A DNA stretch of 64,000 nucleotides from Pseudomonas denitrificans (nom. rej.) (GTDB taxonomy: Bacteria; Pseudomonadota; Gammaproteobacteria; Pseudomonadales; Pseudomonadaceae): the NCBI RefSeq assembly GCF_008807415.1, contig NZ_CP043626.1:5556501-5620500 (forward strand). Direction: 5' to 3'. Below the pieces are notes generated by a model. That model was not told the DNA's origin. It did no database searches and saw only the letters and a list, made by a program, of their open reading frames with translations. Below are positions 17,726 to 25,565 of the stretch, one piece after another. The translations under genes were made by a program, and so were the position numbers. Every line of letters begins with the position of its first letter. The stretch's first letter is position 1.

Positions 17726-18886
17726 GTGATCCAGCTACCGACCCAATCCCTGCCCAGCGCCGACCGCGATGGCGCGCCGGTGGCCGAAGCGCGCCCGCAG
17801 GATTCGCGTCGTGGTGATGCCGGCGCGGTCAGCGTTGCCGGCTTCGGCGCGCAACAACCGGCGCAGTCGAATGCCGGCGAACGGACCATCAGCGTGCAGT
17901 CCTTCCTCGCGCAGTTCGACACCGCGCAGGTCGAGGAATCGCTGCAGCAGCCCAGCGCTACGGTGCCGGCCACGCCTGAAGCACTGTCCGCGGAGATGCG
18001 CGACAGCGCTACGCCGGACCAGCAGGCCGAAGAGGCTTCGCCCTCCGGTGCCGAGAGCTGGCTCGCCGGCATGCTCAGCCAGGCGGGTCTGGTGGTGCAG
18101 GCGCGGGACAATCCGTCCGAGCAGACCAGCGCGCGCGTCGCCGGCTTCGCCACCCAGGCCGCCGATTCATCTGCGCAACCGGCGCCCGCCGCGGTGAGGC
18201 CGGAGGATGTGCTGCTGCCGCCTGCCGAACTCTCCGATGAACCCGGCAAGGTCACGGCGCCGACACCCCGCGAGGCAACCCAGAGCCAGGCGCAGACGCT
18301 GCTGCAACAGCACCTGGCCGTTGCCACACAGGCATCGGATTCCAGCATGCCAGCGCTGCCGGGCGCTGCGCTCGATCCGCGCCTGCCGGCCACCGACGGC
18401 AACGCCCAGCCCGCCGCCTCGACACCGGCCTCGCCGTTGTTCGACAGGCCGCTGCACCTCAAGGGCAACAACGACGCCCACTGGGGTGAGCAGATGGTCA
18501 GTGCGCTGCGCGACAACGTCGAGCTGCAACTCGGCCAGCGCGTGCAGAACGCCACGATCCGCCTCGATCCGCCGGAGCTGGGTGCCCTGGAGATCCTCGT
18601 ACGCCACGAGGCCGGCCAGCTCAACGTGCAGATATCCGCGTCCAACGGCGACGTGGTGCGCCTGCTGCAGAACACCAGCGAGCGCCTGCGCCAGGAGCTG
18701 GTCGGGCAGAACTTCCTGCAGGTCAACGTGCAGGTCTCATCCGATTCGCAGTCCGGCCAGCAGGGCCAGCAGAACCGCCAGCGCTTCGCCGAGGAACAGC
18801 TTGCGGTGGCCGCCAACCCGCGCGATGCGCAGGCGGGCGAACGCTCCTCGCCGCGTGGCGGCAGCGACGTACTGATTACCGTGTAG
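17726..18886 (+). CDS. fliK: Flagellar hook-length control protein FliK (LafE)
   Basis: FliK measures the hook and triggers FlhB switching. The GTG start gives 386 residues. The N-terminal ~240 residues are low-complexity, rich in Ala/Gln/Pro/Ser. The C-terminal Flg_hook domain (around residues 270-350) is clear, with ATIRLDPPELGALEILVRHEAG and VNVQVSSDSQSGQQGQQNRQ. It starts 3 bases after fliT. Confidence 0.9.
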   Translation: MIQLPTQSLPSADRDGAPVAEARPQDSRRGDAGAVSVAGFGAQQPAQSNAGERTISVQSFLAQFDTAQVEESLQQPSATVPATPEALSAEMRDSATPDQQAEEASPSGAESWLAGMLSQAGLVVQARDNPSEQTSARVAGFATQAADSSAQPAPAAVRPEDVLLPPAELSDEPGKVTAPTPREATQSQAQTLLQQHLAVATQASDSSMPALPGAALDPRLPATDGNAQPAASTPASPLFDRPLHLKGNNDAHWGEQMVSALRDNVELQLGQRVQNATIRLDPPELGALEILVRHEAGQLNVQISASNGDVVRLLQNTSERLRQELVGQNFLQVNVQVSSDSQSGQQGQQNRQRFAEEQLAVAANPRDAQAGERSSPRGGSDVLITV

Positions 18887-18930
18887 GCCGCCAGCGGCCC
18901 GTACTCCCACAGGATTTTTCGAGAAACCCC

Positions 18931-19419
18931 ATGACCACGCCGCGTCTCGTTCTACTGATGCTCATCGTGAATATCGCCGTCGTGCTGGGTGGCGTGTTCG
19001 TCAACTACAAGATGATCAAGTCCGCCAGCCTCGCCCCGGCCGCCGCCGCTTCCGGCAAGGAGGGTGGCAAGGACGACGCCAAGGAGGAGGAAGAGCAGGA
19101 GAGTGCCGAGTACCTCTTCGTGCCGGTGGAGAAGATCATCGTCAGCTCCCGCGGCGAGGACCGCGAGCACTACTTCGTGATCGACCTGGTGCTGCAGGCC
19201 AAGGCCGAGCAGGAGCGCAAGAAGCTCGAGAGCGTCGCGCCGATGGTGCGCAGTTCGGTGGTTGCGAACCTGACCCCGGAGAAGTTCGAAGTGCTACGCG
19301 CGATGCCCATCGGCGACGTGCAGACGCGCCTGGAAAAGGCAGTGATCGACGACTTCGCCGCGCGCAAGGTGGTGGTGCCCTTCGAGCACGTGATGCTCAG
19401 CAAGATGATCGTCCAGTAA
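18931..19419 (+). CDS. fliL: Flagellar basal body-associated protein FliL (LafF)
   Basis: FliL surrounds the stator complex. It has 162 residues: one N-terminal membrane helix (about 6-26), an acidic/Lys-rich linker (GKEGGKDDAKEEEEQE), then the periplasmic stomatin-like FliL domain ending VVVPFEHVMLSKMIVQ. It precedes the sigma and motor genes, as in other lateral clusters. Confidence 0.93.
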   Translation: MTTPRLVLLMLIVNIAVVLGGVFVNYKMIKSASLAPAAAASGKEGGKDDAKEEEEQESAEYLFVPVEKIIVSSRGEDREHYFVIDLVLQAKAEQERKKLESVAPMVRSSVVANLTPEKFEVLRAMPIGDVQTRLEKAVIDDFAARKVVVPFEHVMLSKMIVQ

Positions 19420-19425
19420 GCCGTC

Positions 19426-20187
19426 ATGCACGCCCTTCGCGATCCTGCCCTCAGCTACGCCAGTGGTGCCGGTGGCTACGCCAGCCCCGAAGGCGGCCAC
19501 GCGCGCCTGTCGCCCGCGGCCGAGCAACGCTGGATGATGCAGTACCTGCCGCTGGTGCGGCGCATCGTCAGCCAGCTGTCACTGCAGGCGAACCAGGTGC
19601 TGGATCGCGAGGACATGGAGCAGATCGGCCTGATGGGCCTGCTCGAAGGGCTGCGCCGCTATGGCGAGCCGGATGAGCAGTTCGGCCGCTTCGCCGCGTT
19701 GCGCATTCGCGGCGCCATCCTCGACGAACTGCGACGCCAGGACTGGCGCCCGCGCCAGGTCCGCCAGCAGGCGCACAAGGTGCGCGATGCGATCCGCTCC
19801 CTGGCACGCCAGCTTGGCCGCGTACCCAGCGACGAGGAAGTGCTCGCCGCCACCGGTCTCGACGAAGCCGGCTACCAGGATTACCTGCGCGCCGAATCCT
19901 CCGAAGCCATCGAGAGCTTCGACGCGCTGCTGCAGAGCGGCCACGACGGTGTGCAGGGCAGCGGCGATGCGCTGGAAGAGCGGGTGCTCAAGGAGCGCCT
20001 GCTGGCCCAGGCGCTGGAGCGCCTCAACGAGCGCGAGCGGTTGATCCTCAACCTGTATTACCAGCACGAGCTGAACCTCAAGGAAATCGCCCTGGTGCTG
20101 GAGCTGACCGATGCGCGCATCTGCCAGCTGATGAAGCAGGCGATCGGCAAGTGCAGCCGTTTCCTCAACGACCCCGACCCTCTCTGA
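19426..20187 (+). CDS. fliA: Flagellar sigma factor sigma-28 (FliA / LafS)
   Basis: This sigma factor directs late flagellar transcription. It has 253 residues. Region 2 is recognisable in LPLVRRIVSQLSLQANQVLDREDMEQIGLMGLLEGLRRY, and RIRGAILDELRRQDW contains the -10-reading helix area. Region 4 has the helix-turn-helix KEIALVLELTDARICQLMKQA. Its location inside the fliD-motB operon, with flgM in the same locus, suggests a dedicated sigma/anti-sigma pair. The shared TTAA-N16-GTCGCCYT motif is the proposed recognition sequence. Confidence 0.93.
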   Translation: MHALRDPALSYASGAGGYASPEGGHARLSPAAEQRWMMQYLPLVRRIVSQLSLQANQVLDREDMEQIGLMGLLEGLRRYGEPDEQFGRFAALRIRGAILDELRRQDWRPRQVRQQAHKVRDAIRSLARQLGRVPSDEEVLAATGLDEAGYQDYLRAESSEAIESFDALLQSGHDGVQGSGDALEERVLKERLLAQALERLNERERLILNLYYQHELNLKEIALVLELTDARICQLMKQAIGKCSRFLNDPDPL

Positions 20188-20200
20188 AGAACCCATAACC

Positions 20201-21073
20201 ATGCAGAAAATCATCGGCGCCCTGATCATCATCGCTGCCGTGCTCGGCGGCTACGCCATGGCCCATGGCGACATGCGCGCACTCTGGCAACCGGCGGAGA
20301 TGCTCATCATCCTCGGCGCCGGCCTGGGCACCCTGGTCGTCGCCAACCCGCGCGAAGTGCTGCTGGAGATGTGCTCGCAGATCAAGGGCGTGTTCGTCTT
20401 CAAGCGCCGTGGCGAGGAGTTCCAGCGCCAGCTGCTGATGCTCCTCTACGAACTGCTGGAAATGGTCGATGTCGGCGGCCTGAAGGTGCTCGACGCGCAC
20501 ATCGAGGAGCCGGAGCAGAGCGACCTGTTCGCCCGCTACCCGCTGATCCTCCAGGAAAAGAACCTGATGGCGTTCATCGCCGACAACTTCCGCCTGATGG
20601 CCATGGGCAAGATCAGCGCCCACGAGCTCGAAGGTTTCCTCGAACAGGAACTGGACGCCATGGAGCACGCCCTGCTGCAGCCGTCCAAGTCGCTGCACAA
20701 GGTCGGCGAGGCGATGCCTGGCTTCGGCATTCTCGCGGCGATCCTCGGCATCATCATCACCATGGGCAACATCGGTGGCTCGGTGGCCGAGATCGGCGCC
20801 CACGTGGCCGCCGCGCTGGTGGGTACCTTCTTCGGCATCTTCGTCTGCTACTGCCTGATGGACCCGCTGTCCAACGCCATGTCGCAGCGCGTGAAGACCG
20901 AGCTGTCGGCGCTGGAATGCGTGCGGACCACGCTGGTCGCCCACGTTGCCGGCAAGCCCACGCTGCTGGCGGTGGACGCCGGTCGCAAGCTGATCGAGCA
21001 GGACGTGAAGCCGGCCTTCAAGCAGCTGGAGACCTGGGTCACCCGCTATGAGGAAGAGCGGGACGCAGCATGA
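20201..21073 (+). CDS. motA: Flagellar stator protein MotA (LafT)
   Basis: MotA is the membrane ion-channel part of the stator. It has 290 residues and four membrane helices (about 1-20, 30-50, 170-190, 200-225). GFGILAAILGIIITMGNIGG and HVAAALVGTFFGIFVCYCLMDPLS form helices 3-4, and the cytoplasmic loop contains the charged residues that contact FliG. It is followed by motB with a 4-base overlap. Confidence 0.95.
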   Translation: MQKIIGALIIIAAVLGGYAMAHGDMRALWQPAEMLIILGAGLGTLVVANPREVLLEMCSQIKGVFVFKRRGEEFQRQLLMLLYELLEMVDVGGLKVLDAHIEEPEQSDLFARYPLILQEKNLMAFIADNFRLMAMGKISAHELEGFLEQELDAMEHALLQPSKSLHKVGEAMPGFGILAAILGIIITMGNIGGSVAEIGAHVAAALVGTFFGIFVCYCLMDPLSNAMSQRVKTELSALECVRTTLVAHVAGKPTLLAVDAGRKLIEQDVKPAFKQLETWVTRYEEERDAA

Positions 21074-22125
21074 AGAAACGTGCCGACAAGCACAGCGAAG
21101 TCATCATCAAGCGCCGCAGCAAGAAGGGCCACGATGATGAACACGGCGGTGCCTGGAAAGTAGCCTTCGCCGACTTCACCCTGGCGATGATGGCGCTGTT
21201 CATGGTGCTGTGGATCGTCCACCCGCAGACCGAACCGCAACCGGTGGCGGTGGGCGACCAGGATGCCAACCCGGTGGTCGATGGCGGTGCCGGCGTGTTC
21301 GACGGCGCCAGCCGCACGCCCGTCGAGCTGGACGGCATGCCGCAGCCGATCAAGACGCCGGAGAAGCCCGCGCCGCAGCTTGCGCTCGACGCCGGCAAAC
21401 AGGGCAAGGCCGGCGAGCAGGCGAAGGATTCCAGCGTGCAGCAGGACGGCGAAGGTCGTCAGTACGACAGCAACGAGGACCTGCGCGAGCTGGCCGAACT
21501 GATCCGCGAGGTGTCCGGCAAGGTCGACGCGTTGGCCAACATCGAAGTGACGGTGGTGCCGCAGGGGCTGCGTATCCTGATCAAGGACGACCAGCAGCGC
21601 TTCATGTTCGCCCGCGGCCAGGCCACCCTCGACCCGCATTTCCAGACCCTGCTCGGCGCGCTGTCCGGCGTGCTGGCCAAGGTGCAGAACAAGCTGATCC
21701 TCAGTGGCCACACCGATGCCGTGCAGTACCGTCGGCCGGATGGCTACAACAACTGGAACCTCTCCGGCGACCGCGCCCTGCGCGCGCGCAACGTGATGGT
21801 CGACAGCGGCCTGCCGGCCGCGCATGTGTTGCAGGTGGCGGCCCAGGCCGACGTCATGCCGCTGCGCCCGGAGGACCCGGAGAACGGCGCCAACCGGCGC
21901 ATCGAAATCCTCCTGCTGACCCAGCGCGCGGAGAGCCTGTACCGCGAGATCTTCGGCGAGAGCTATGCCCAGGTGCACTACTCGGAGTCAGGCGCGAAGC
22001 TCATCGAGCCGCAGCCGCAGCCGCAGCCGCAGCCGCAGCAGGAGACGGAGGTGAAGGCGCCGGCTTCAGCGGCGCTCGAAGCAACGGCTCCCTCCAGGGC
22101 GGCGGAGCCGACATTGAAGCTCTGA
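21070..22125 (+). CDS. motB: Flagellar stator protein MotB (LafU)
   Basis: MotB anchors the stator to peptidoglycan. It has 351 residues. The single membrane helix (about 29-50) carries the ion-binding aspartate D35 in VAFADFTLAMMALFMVLW, which is the proton-type arrangement. The OmpA-like peptidoglycan-binding domain covers ~170-290 (LSGHTDAVQYRRPDGYNNWNLS, ANRRIEILLL). The C-terminal tail holds a PQPQPQPQ run encoded by a hexanucleotide repeat. It is the last gene of the operon. Confidence 0.94.
   Translation: MKKRADKHSEVIIKRRSKKGHDDEHGGAWKVAFADFTLAMMALFMVLWIVHPQTEPQPVAVGDQDANPVVDGGAGVFDGASRTPVELDGMPQPIKTPEKPAPQLALDAGKQGKAGEQAKDSSVQQDGEGRQYDSNEDLRELAELIREVSGKVDALANIEVTVVPQGLRILIKDDQQRFMFARGQATLDPHFQTLLGALSGVLAKVQNKLILSGHTDAVQYRRPDGYNNWNLSGDRALRARNVMVDSGLPAAHVLQVAAQADVMPLRPEDPENGANRRIEILLLTQRAESLYREIFGESYAQVHYSESGAKLIEPQPQPQPQPQQETEVKAPASAALEATAPSRAAEPTLKL
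22008..22038 (+). repeat. GCCGCA hexanucleotide microsatellite in motB
   Basis: About five tandem copies of GCCGCA encode the Pro-Gln run near the MotB C-terminus. The six-base unit means that slippage would alter length without breaking the frame. Confidence 0.8.
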
Positions 22126-22131
22126 GAAGAC

Positions 22132-22619
22132 TCAGCGATTGCGCAGTTGGCGCGGACAGAACACCTGGCGGGTTTCAACGCCATAAAGGCAGCCCCCAGG
22201 GGTTCGAGGGTGATGCGGGCGCCGCGCTGGCGGCCGTAGAGCAGGTTGAAGATCAGCTCGCTGTCCAGGCCACTGTCGGCCTGCAGGTTGCTGATGCTGT
22301 TCTCCTCCACCTGCAACTGGAAGCGCCCGCCCAGGTCGTTGCCGACCAGGCCCGAGACTTCGAGGATGTTGGCGTCCTGCTGGATCATCGAGTAGAAGCG
22401 CCCCTCGTGGAACATGGTGGTCTGGGCGATCTCCAGCACCTTGCCGTTGCCCAGCACCACCTGCCCGGAGGAGGCGTAGCGGCCGTCGATGGCCGAGGTG
22501 TTGTGGGCGTGCTTCCACAGCATGCTCAGCGCCAGGGTCAGGCAGATCACGCCGAACAGCGAGATCACCAGGCAGCGGCGGGCCGCGCCGACCTGGCGGC
22601 GTAGGTTCAGTTCAGGCAC
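22132..22619 (-). CDS. Small membrane partner of the ToxR-like regulator, frameshifted
   Basis: The product has one N-terminal membrane helix (about residues 15-35) and a periplasmic domain; I know no firm family name. It starts inside the 3' end of the ToxR-like gene (13-base overlap), an arrangement like toxR-toxS, so it may modulate that regulator. The frame as given runs on into motB to 21978, ending in an implausible Cys-Gly repeat antisense to the motB PQ codons. One extra G at the five-base run 22193-22197 would restore an end reading LYGVETRQVFCPRQLRNR, with a stop at 22132, seven bases from the motB stop. I therefore annotate 22132 as the natural end (162 residues after correction). 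Confidence 0.7.
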
Positions 22620-23446
22620 TTGCGCAGCTGCTCCTGGGGAATCCGGGCGACCTGGCTTTCATGGATCAGCAGCCAGTTGGAATTGCCTCCGGGTTGCACG
22701 CAGACCAGTTCGTAGAAGCCCGAGGTCATGTGCAGCATGAGGCCGATGGGGCGGCTGGCCAGGTCGGCCAGTTGATGGGCCAGGGGGCGGGTGTTGCTGA
22801 TCAACCGCTGCAGGTCCTGTTCGTTGTCTTCGACGTAGGTGATCTGCAGGGAGCCGAGGTTCTGTTCGGCGGTGAGGACCGGGCTGCGAACCTGGGTGTA
22901 GTAAAAGGCGCCGGAGAGGACCAGCAGGCCGAGGATGCAGAGGCTGGCGGCGGCGAGTTTCAGGCGCCGCAGATTCGGCGGTCGCAGCCCGGGGACGGGA
23001 ACGAGCTCCTCCAGCGGAATGACTTCCGGGGTGGCGTCGGTGATTTCCGCGTCCGGCTCGCTGGCCTGGCCGATCAGGTACTGCGGGTTGAACATGTAGC
23101 CACGACGCGGCAGCGTCTGGATGATCTGCCGCTGCTTCTCGTCCGCCAGCACCTGGCGCAGGGTGTAGATCTGCTGGTTCAGGCTGCCCTGGCCGACCAC
23201 CCGGTCGGACCACGCATGGGTCAGCAGCTCATCGCGCGCCACCACGTCGCCCGGGCTCTGCAGCAGGCGTTCGAGCACGCGGCTGCCGGAAAAGCCCAGG
23301 TCGATGCGCTCTACCTGGCCGTCACGGTCGAGGTCGAGTTGATAGAGCGCGGGATAGAACTGCGCGACGCAATCGGAACGCCCGGTACGGAGGGTCAGGC
23401 AGGCGATCGGCCGACTGTCCGCTGGCGTGGAAGTGAGTGTGTTCAT
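22607..23446 (-). CDS. lafZ: ToxR/CadC-like transmembrane transcriptional regulator (LafZ-like)
   Basis: This is a membrane-anchored transcription factor. From the ATG at 23446 it has 279 residues; an upstream ATG at 23500 is possible. Residues ~32-120 are an OmpR-type winged helix (VLERLLQSPGDVVARDELLTHAWSD, GSLNQQIYTLRQVLADE, IIQTLPRRGYMFNP). A single membrane helix lies around 163-183, followed by a ~95-residue periplasmic sensor domain with two cysteines. The position beside the flagellin gene matches lafZ of Flag-2 clusters. It may tune flagellin or late-gene expression in response to an envelope signal; that function is inferred. Confidence 0.85.
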   Translation of the reverse strand: MNTLTSTPADSRPIACLTLRTGRSDCVAQFYPALYQLDLDRDGQVERIDLGFSGSRVLERLLQSPGDVVARDELLTHAWSDRVVGQGSLNQQIYTLRQVLADEKQRQIIQTLPRRGYMFNPQYLIGQASEPDAEITDATPEVIPLEELVPVPGLRPPNLRRLKLAAASLCILGLLVLSGAFYYTQVRSPVLTAEQNLGSLQITYVEDNEQDLQRLISNTRPLAHQLADLASRPIGLMLHMTSGFYELVCVQPGGNSNWLLIHESQVARIPQEQLRKCLN

Positions 23447-23738
23447 CTTGCCCTTGCGAGCCGCTCCCTTGACGGTCGCGGGGAAACTCCATTTGTCCAT
23501 GGAGGCAGAGGCATTATTTTGACGTCAGAAAAATGTGGGTGCAAGTTCTGAATTTTGCACACTCGTGCTTGCAATTTTCACACAAGCCTCGAAACCACTG
23601 GCGCAGAGGGGCTGCGCCGCGACCGGTGGTCGCAACGCCGTCTGTCAGCGTACCCGCAGACAGCACAACGCCCCGCCGGGGCGGGGCGATGGCGGATCAG
23701 GGCGCGCGAGGCGGGGGGCGCCTCGCGCTGGCCGGGGT
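23447..23738. other. Region between lafZ and the flagellin gene
   Basis: This 292-base region has no gene. Near the lafZ side it is AT-rich, with GTGCAA (23539-23544) and TTGCAC (23555-23560) forming a small inverted repeat, a possible operator. Near the flagellin end lie GC-rich hairpins, including GCGCGAGGCG (23704-23713) pairing with 23719-23728. This hairpin should lie just beyond the flagellin stop in the transcript and may act as its terminator, although no U-run follows. Confidence 0.45.
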
Positions 23739-24578
23739 TTAGCCCAGCAGGCCCATGATCATGCTGGGCATCTGGCCAGCTTGCTTGAGCATGGAGATGC
23801 CGGACTGCATCAGCATGGAGCTCTTGGTCATGTTGGCGGTTTCGCTGGCGAAATCGGCGTCCATGATGCGGCCCTTGGCCATGTCGGTGTTGTCCTTCAT
23901 GTTGGCCAGGTTGTTGGAGGTGTGGCCCAGACGGTTGATCGCGGCACCGAAGGCAGCGCGGGTCTTGCCGACCTGGTCCAGGGCGTCGTTCAGACCGTCG
24001 ATGGCGGCAGCGGCGCCGGCTTTCGGGTCCAGAGCCTGGACGGTGGTGCCCAGTGCGGTGACGGTGGCGGCGATGTCGGTGTCGGCAGCGGCAACGGTCA
24101 TCACTTCAGCGGAGTCGGAGCCGATCTGGAACTTGATGTCGGCCGCCAGCTTGCCACCGGTACCGAACAGGCTGTCGCCAGCGTACTTGGTGTTGGTGAC
24201 GATGTTGGTCAGCTCTTTGCCCAACTCGTCGAACTCGGACTTCAGGGCGTCCAGGTCCTTGTCGGAGTTGGTGCCGTTGGCGGACTGGGTGGCCAGGTCC
24301 TTCATGCGCTGCAGGATGTCGGTGGCTTCGCTGAATGCGCCTTCGCCGGTCTGCAGCATGGAGACGGCATCGCTGGTGTTGCGCATGGCCATGTTCATGC
24401 CGCGGGTCTGGGCATTCAGGCGGGTGGCGATCTGCAGGCCGGCGGCGTCGTCGGCGGCGGAGTTGATGCGCAGGCCGGTGCCCAGGCGCTGCTGCGAAGT
24501 AGCCAGCTGGCCGTTGGTCTTGCTCAGGCTGGTCTGGGTGATCAGGGAGGAGTAGTTGGTTTGAATCGACAAGGCCAT
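23739..24578 (-). CDS. lafA: Lateral-type flagellin (LafA)
   Basis: This is the filament subunit. The 279 residues are short for Pseudomonas polar flagellin and typical of lateral flagellins. The conserved D0/D1 N-terminus (MALSIQTNYSSLITQTSLSKTNGQL, GLRINSAADDAAGLQIATRLNAQTRG) and C-terminus (ANMTKSSMLMQSGISMLKQAG, ending MIMGLLG) flank a small variable centre of ~100 residues. It has no cysteine. Only one flagellin is present. A ribosome site AGGAAG precedes the ATG, and a putative late promoter lies at 24633-24660. Confidence 0.96.
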   Translation of the reverse strand: MALSIQTNYSSLITQTSLSKTNGQLATSQQRLGTGLRINSAADDAAGLQIATRLNAQTRGMNMAMRNTSDAVSMLQTGEGAFSEATDILQRMKDLATQSANGTNSDKDLDALKSEFDELGKELTNIVTNTKYAGDSLFGTGGKLAADIKFQIGSDSAEVMTVAAADTDIAATVTALGTTVQALDPKAGAAAAIDGLNDALDQVGKTRAAFGAAINRLGHTSNNLANMKDNTDMAKGRIMDADFASETANMTKSSMLMQSGISMLKQAGQMPSMIMGLLG

Positions 24579-24632
24579 GGTGGACTTCCTGTATGAGCTG
24601 AATGAAGCCGGCGTTGTGCCTGCTGAAGAGGT

Positions 24633-24660
24633 AAGGCGACAGCTCGCAGGGGAGGATTAA
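24633..24660 (-). promoter_or_regulatory. Putative late-flagellar (sigma-28) promoter of the flagellin gene
   Basis: Reading leftwards, TTAA (24660-24657), 16 bases, then GTCGCCTT (24640-24633), with the flagellin ATG 55 bases on. Element and spacing match those before flgM and fliD. Confidence 0.68.
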
Positions 24661-24884
24661 GGGCGGATGAAAAAAATTTGGCGCGGGGATTCCGACGATA
24701 CCGGCCAGCGCCGCACGGGTATCGATGGCCTACAGCATGTGTCCTTTGGCTCAGGATCGGTCATCTATGTTGTTGAGACATATCTGACAGCCCAGCTGCC
24801 GGGGTGCAGCTAAGCTCCTCGGGTCCACAAGGCTGTGGATCGTTCGACCGAATCCCTCGTTGCGAACTGTGAGAAAGGAACCTC
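24661..24884. other. Divergent upstream region of the ynb-like operon
   Basis: No gene is seen. The part near ynbA is presumably its promoter region. A GAAAGGA ribosome site precedes the ynbA ATG at 24885. I cannot assign a specific promoter with confidence. Confidence 0.4.
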
Positions 24885-25502
24885 ATGATCTCCGTCTACC
24901 AGCTCAAGTCCCGTTTCCAGAACCTGCTCCGCCCCCTGGTCACCCGCCTGTACGAGCGCGGCGTCACCGCCAACCAGGTGACGCTGGCTGCCTGCGGCAT
25001 TTCGCTGCTGGTGGCGCTCACGGTCGCGCTGCTGGCCGGCCACGCCTGGATATTCCTGCTGATCCCCCTGTGGATGTTCCTGCGCATGGCGCTCAACGCC
25101 ATGGACGGCATGCTCGCCCGCGAGTTCGGCCAGCAGTCGAAGCTGGGCGCCTACCTCAACGAACTCACCGACGTGATTGCCGACAGCGCGCTGTACCTGC
25201 CATTCGCCCTGCTGCCGGGCGTGAGCCCGGCGCTGGTGGTGCTGGTGGTCCTGCTCGCGGTGATCAGCGAGTACGCCGGCGTGCTCGGGGTGATGGTGGG
25301 TGCTTCGCGGCGCTACGACGGGCCCATGGGCAAGAGCGACCGCGCACTGTGCTTCGGCGTTTTCGGCGCGGCCGTGGCCGCCGGGCAGTTGCCGCTGGTC
25401 TGGCTGAACCCGCTGCTGGTGCTGCTGGCACTGCTGCTGGTGCTGACTATCGTCAACCGGGTGCGCCAGGGGCTGGCCGAGCAGAAGGAATCGCAGGCCT
25501 GA
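24885..25502 (+). CDS. ynbA: CDP-alcohol phosphatidyltransferase family protein (YnbA-like)
   Basis: This is an integral membrane enzyme family that transfers a phosphatidyl group from a CDP-lipid to an alcohol. It has 205 residues and about six helices. The signature DGxxAR(x8)Gx3xx3D is seen as DGMLAREFGQQSKLGAYLN plus a final Asp. However, the first metal-ligand Asp is Asn (NAMDG) and the third is Asn (LNELTD). From memory, the same substitutions occur in E. coli YnbA, so they define this subfamily rather than a lesion here. It opens a six-gene operon equivalent to ynbABCD with two additions. Confidence 0.88.
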   Translation: MISVYQLKSRFQNLLRPLVTRLYERGVTANQVTLAACGISLLVALTVALLAGHAWIFLLIPLWMFLRMALNAMDGMLAREFGQQSKLGAYLNELTDVIADSALYLPFALLPGVSPALVVLVVLLAVISEYAGVLGVMVGASRRYDGPMGKSDRALCFGVFGAAVAAGQLPLVWLNPLLVLLALLLVLTIVNRVRQGLAEQKESQA

Positions 25503-25565
25503 GTCGAGGCCAGCCTGTCAGGACGGGGACCGGACAGTCCCGCAAGCCATCGAACAGAGGAAGTT

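Noticed and set aside
21978..22131. Cys-Gly-rich C-terminal extension of the ToxR-partner protein
   Set aside because: It is the antisense reading of the motB PQ repeat beyond the probable frameshift at 22193-22197, not a real metal-binding tail.
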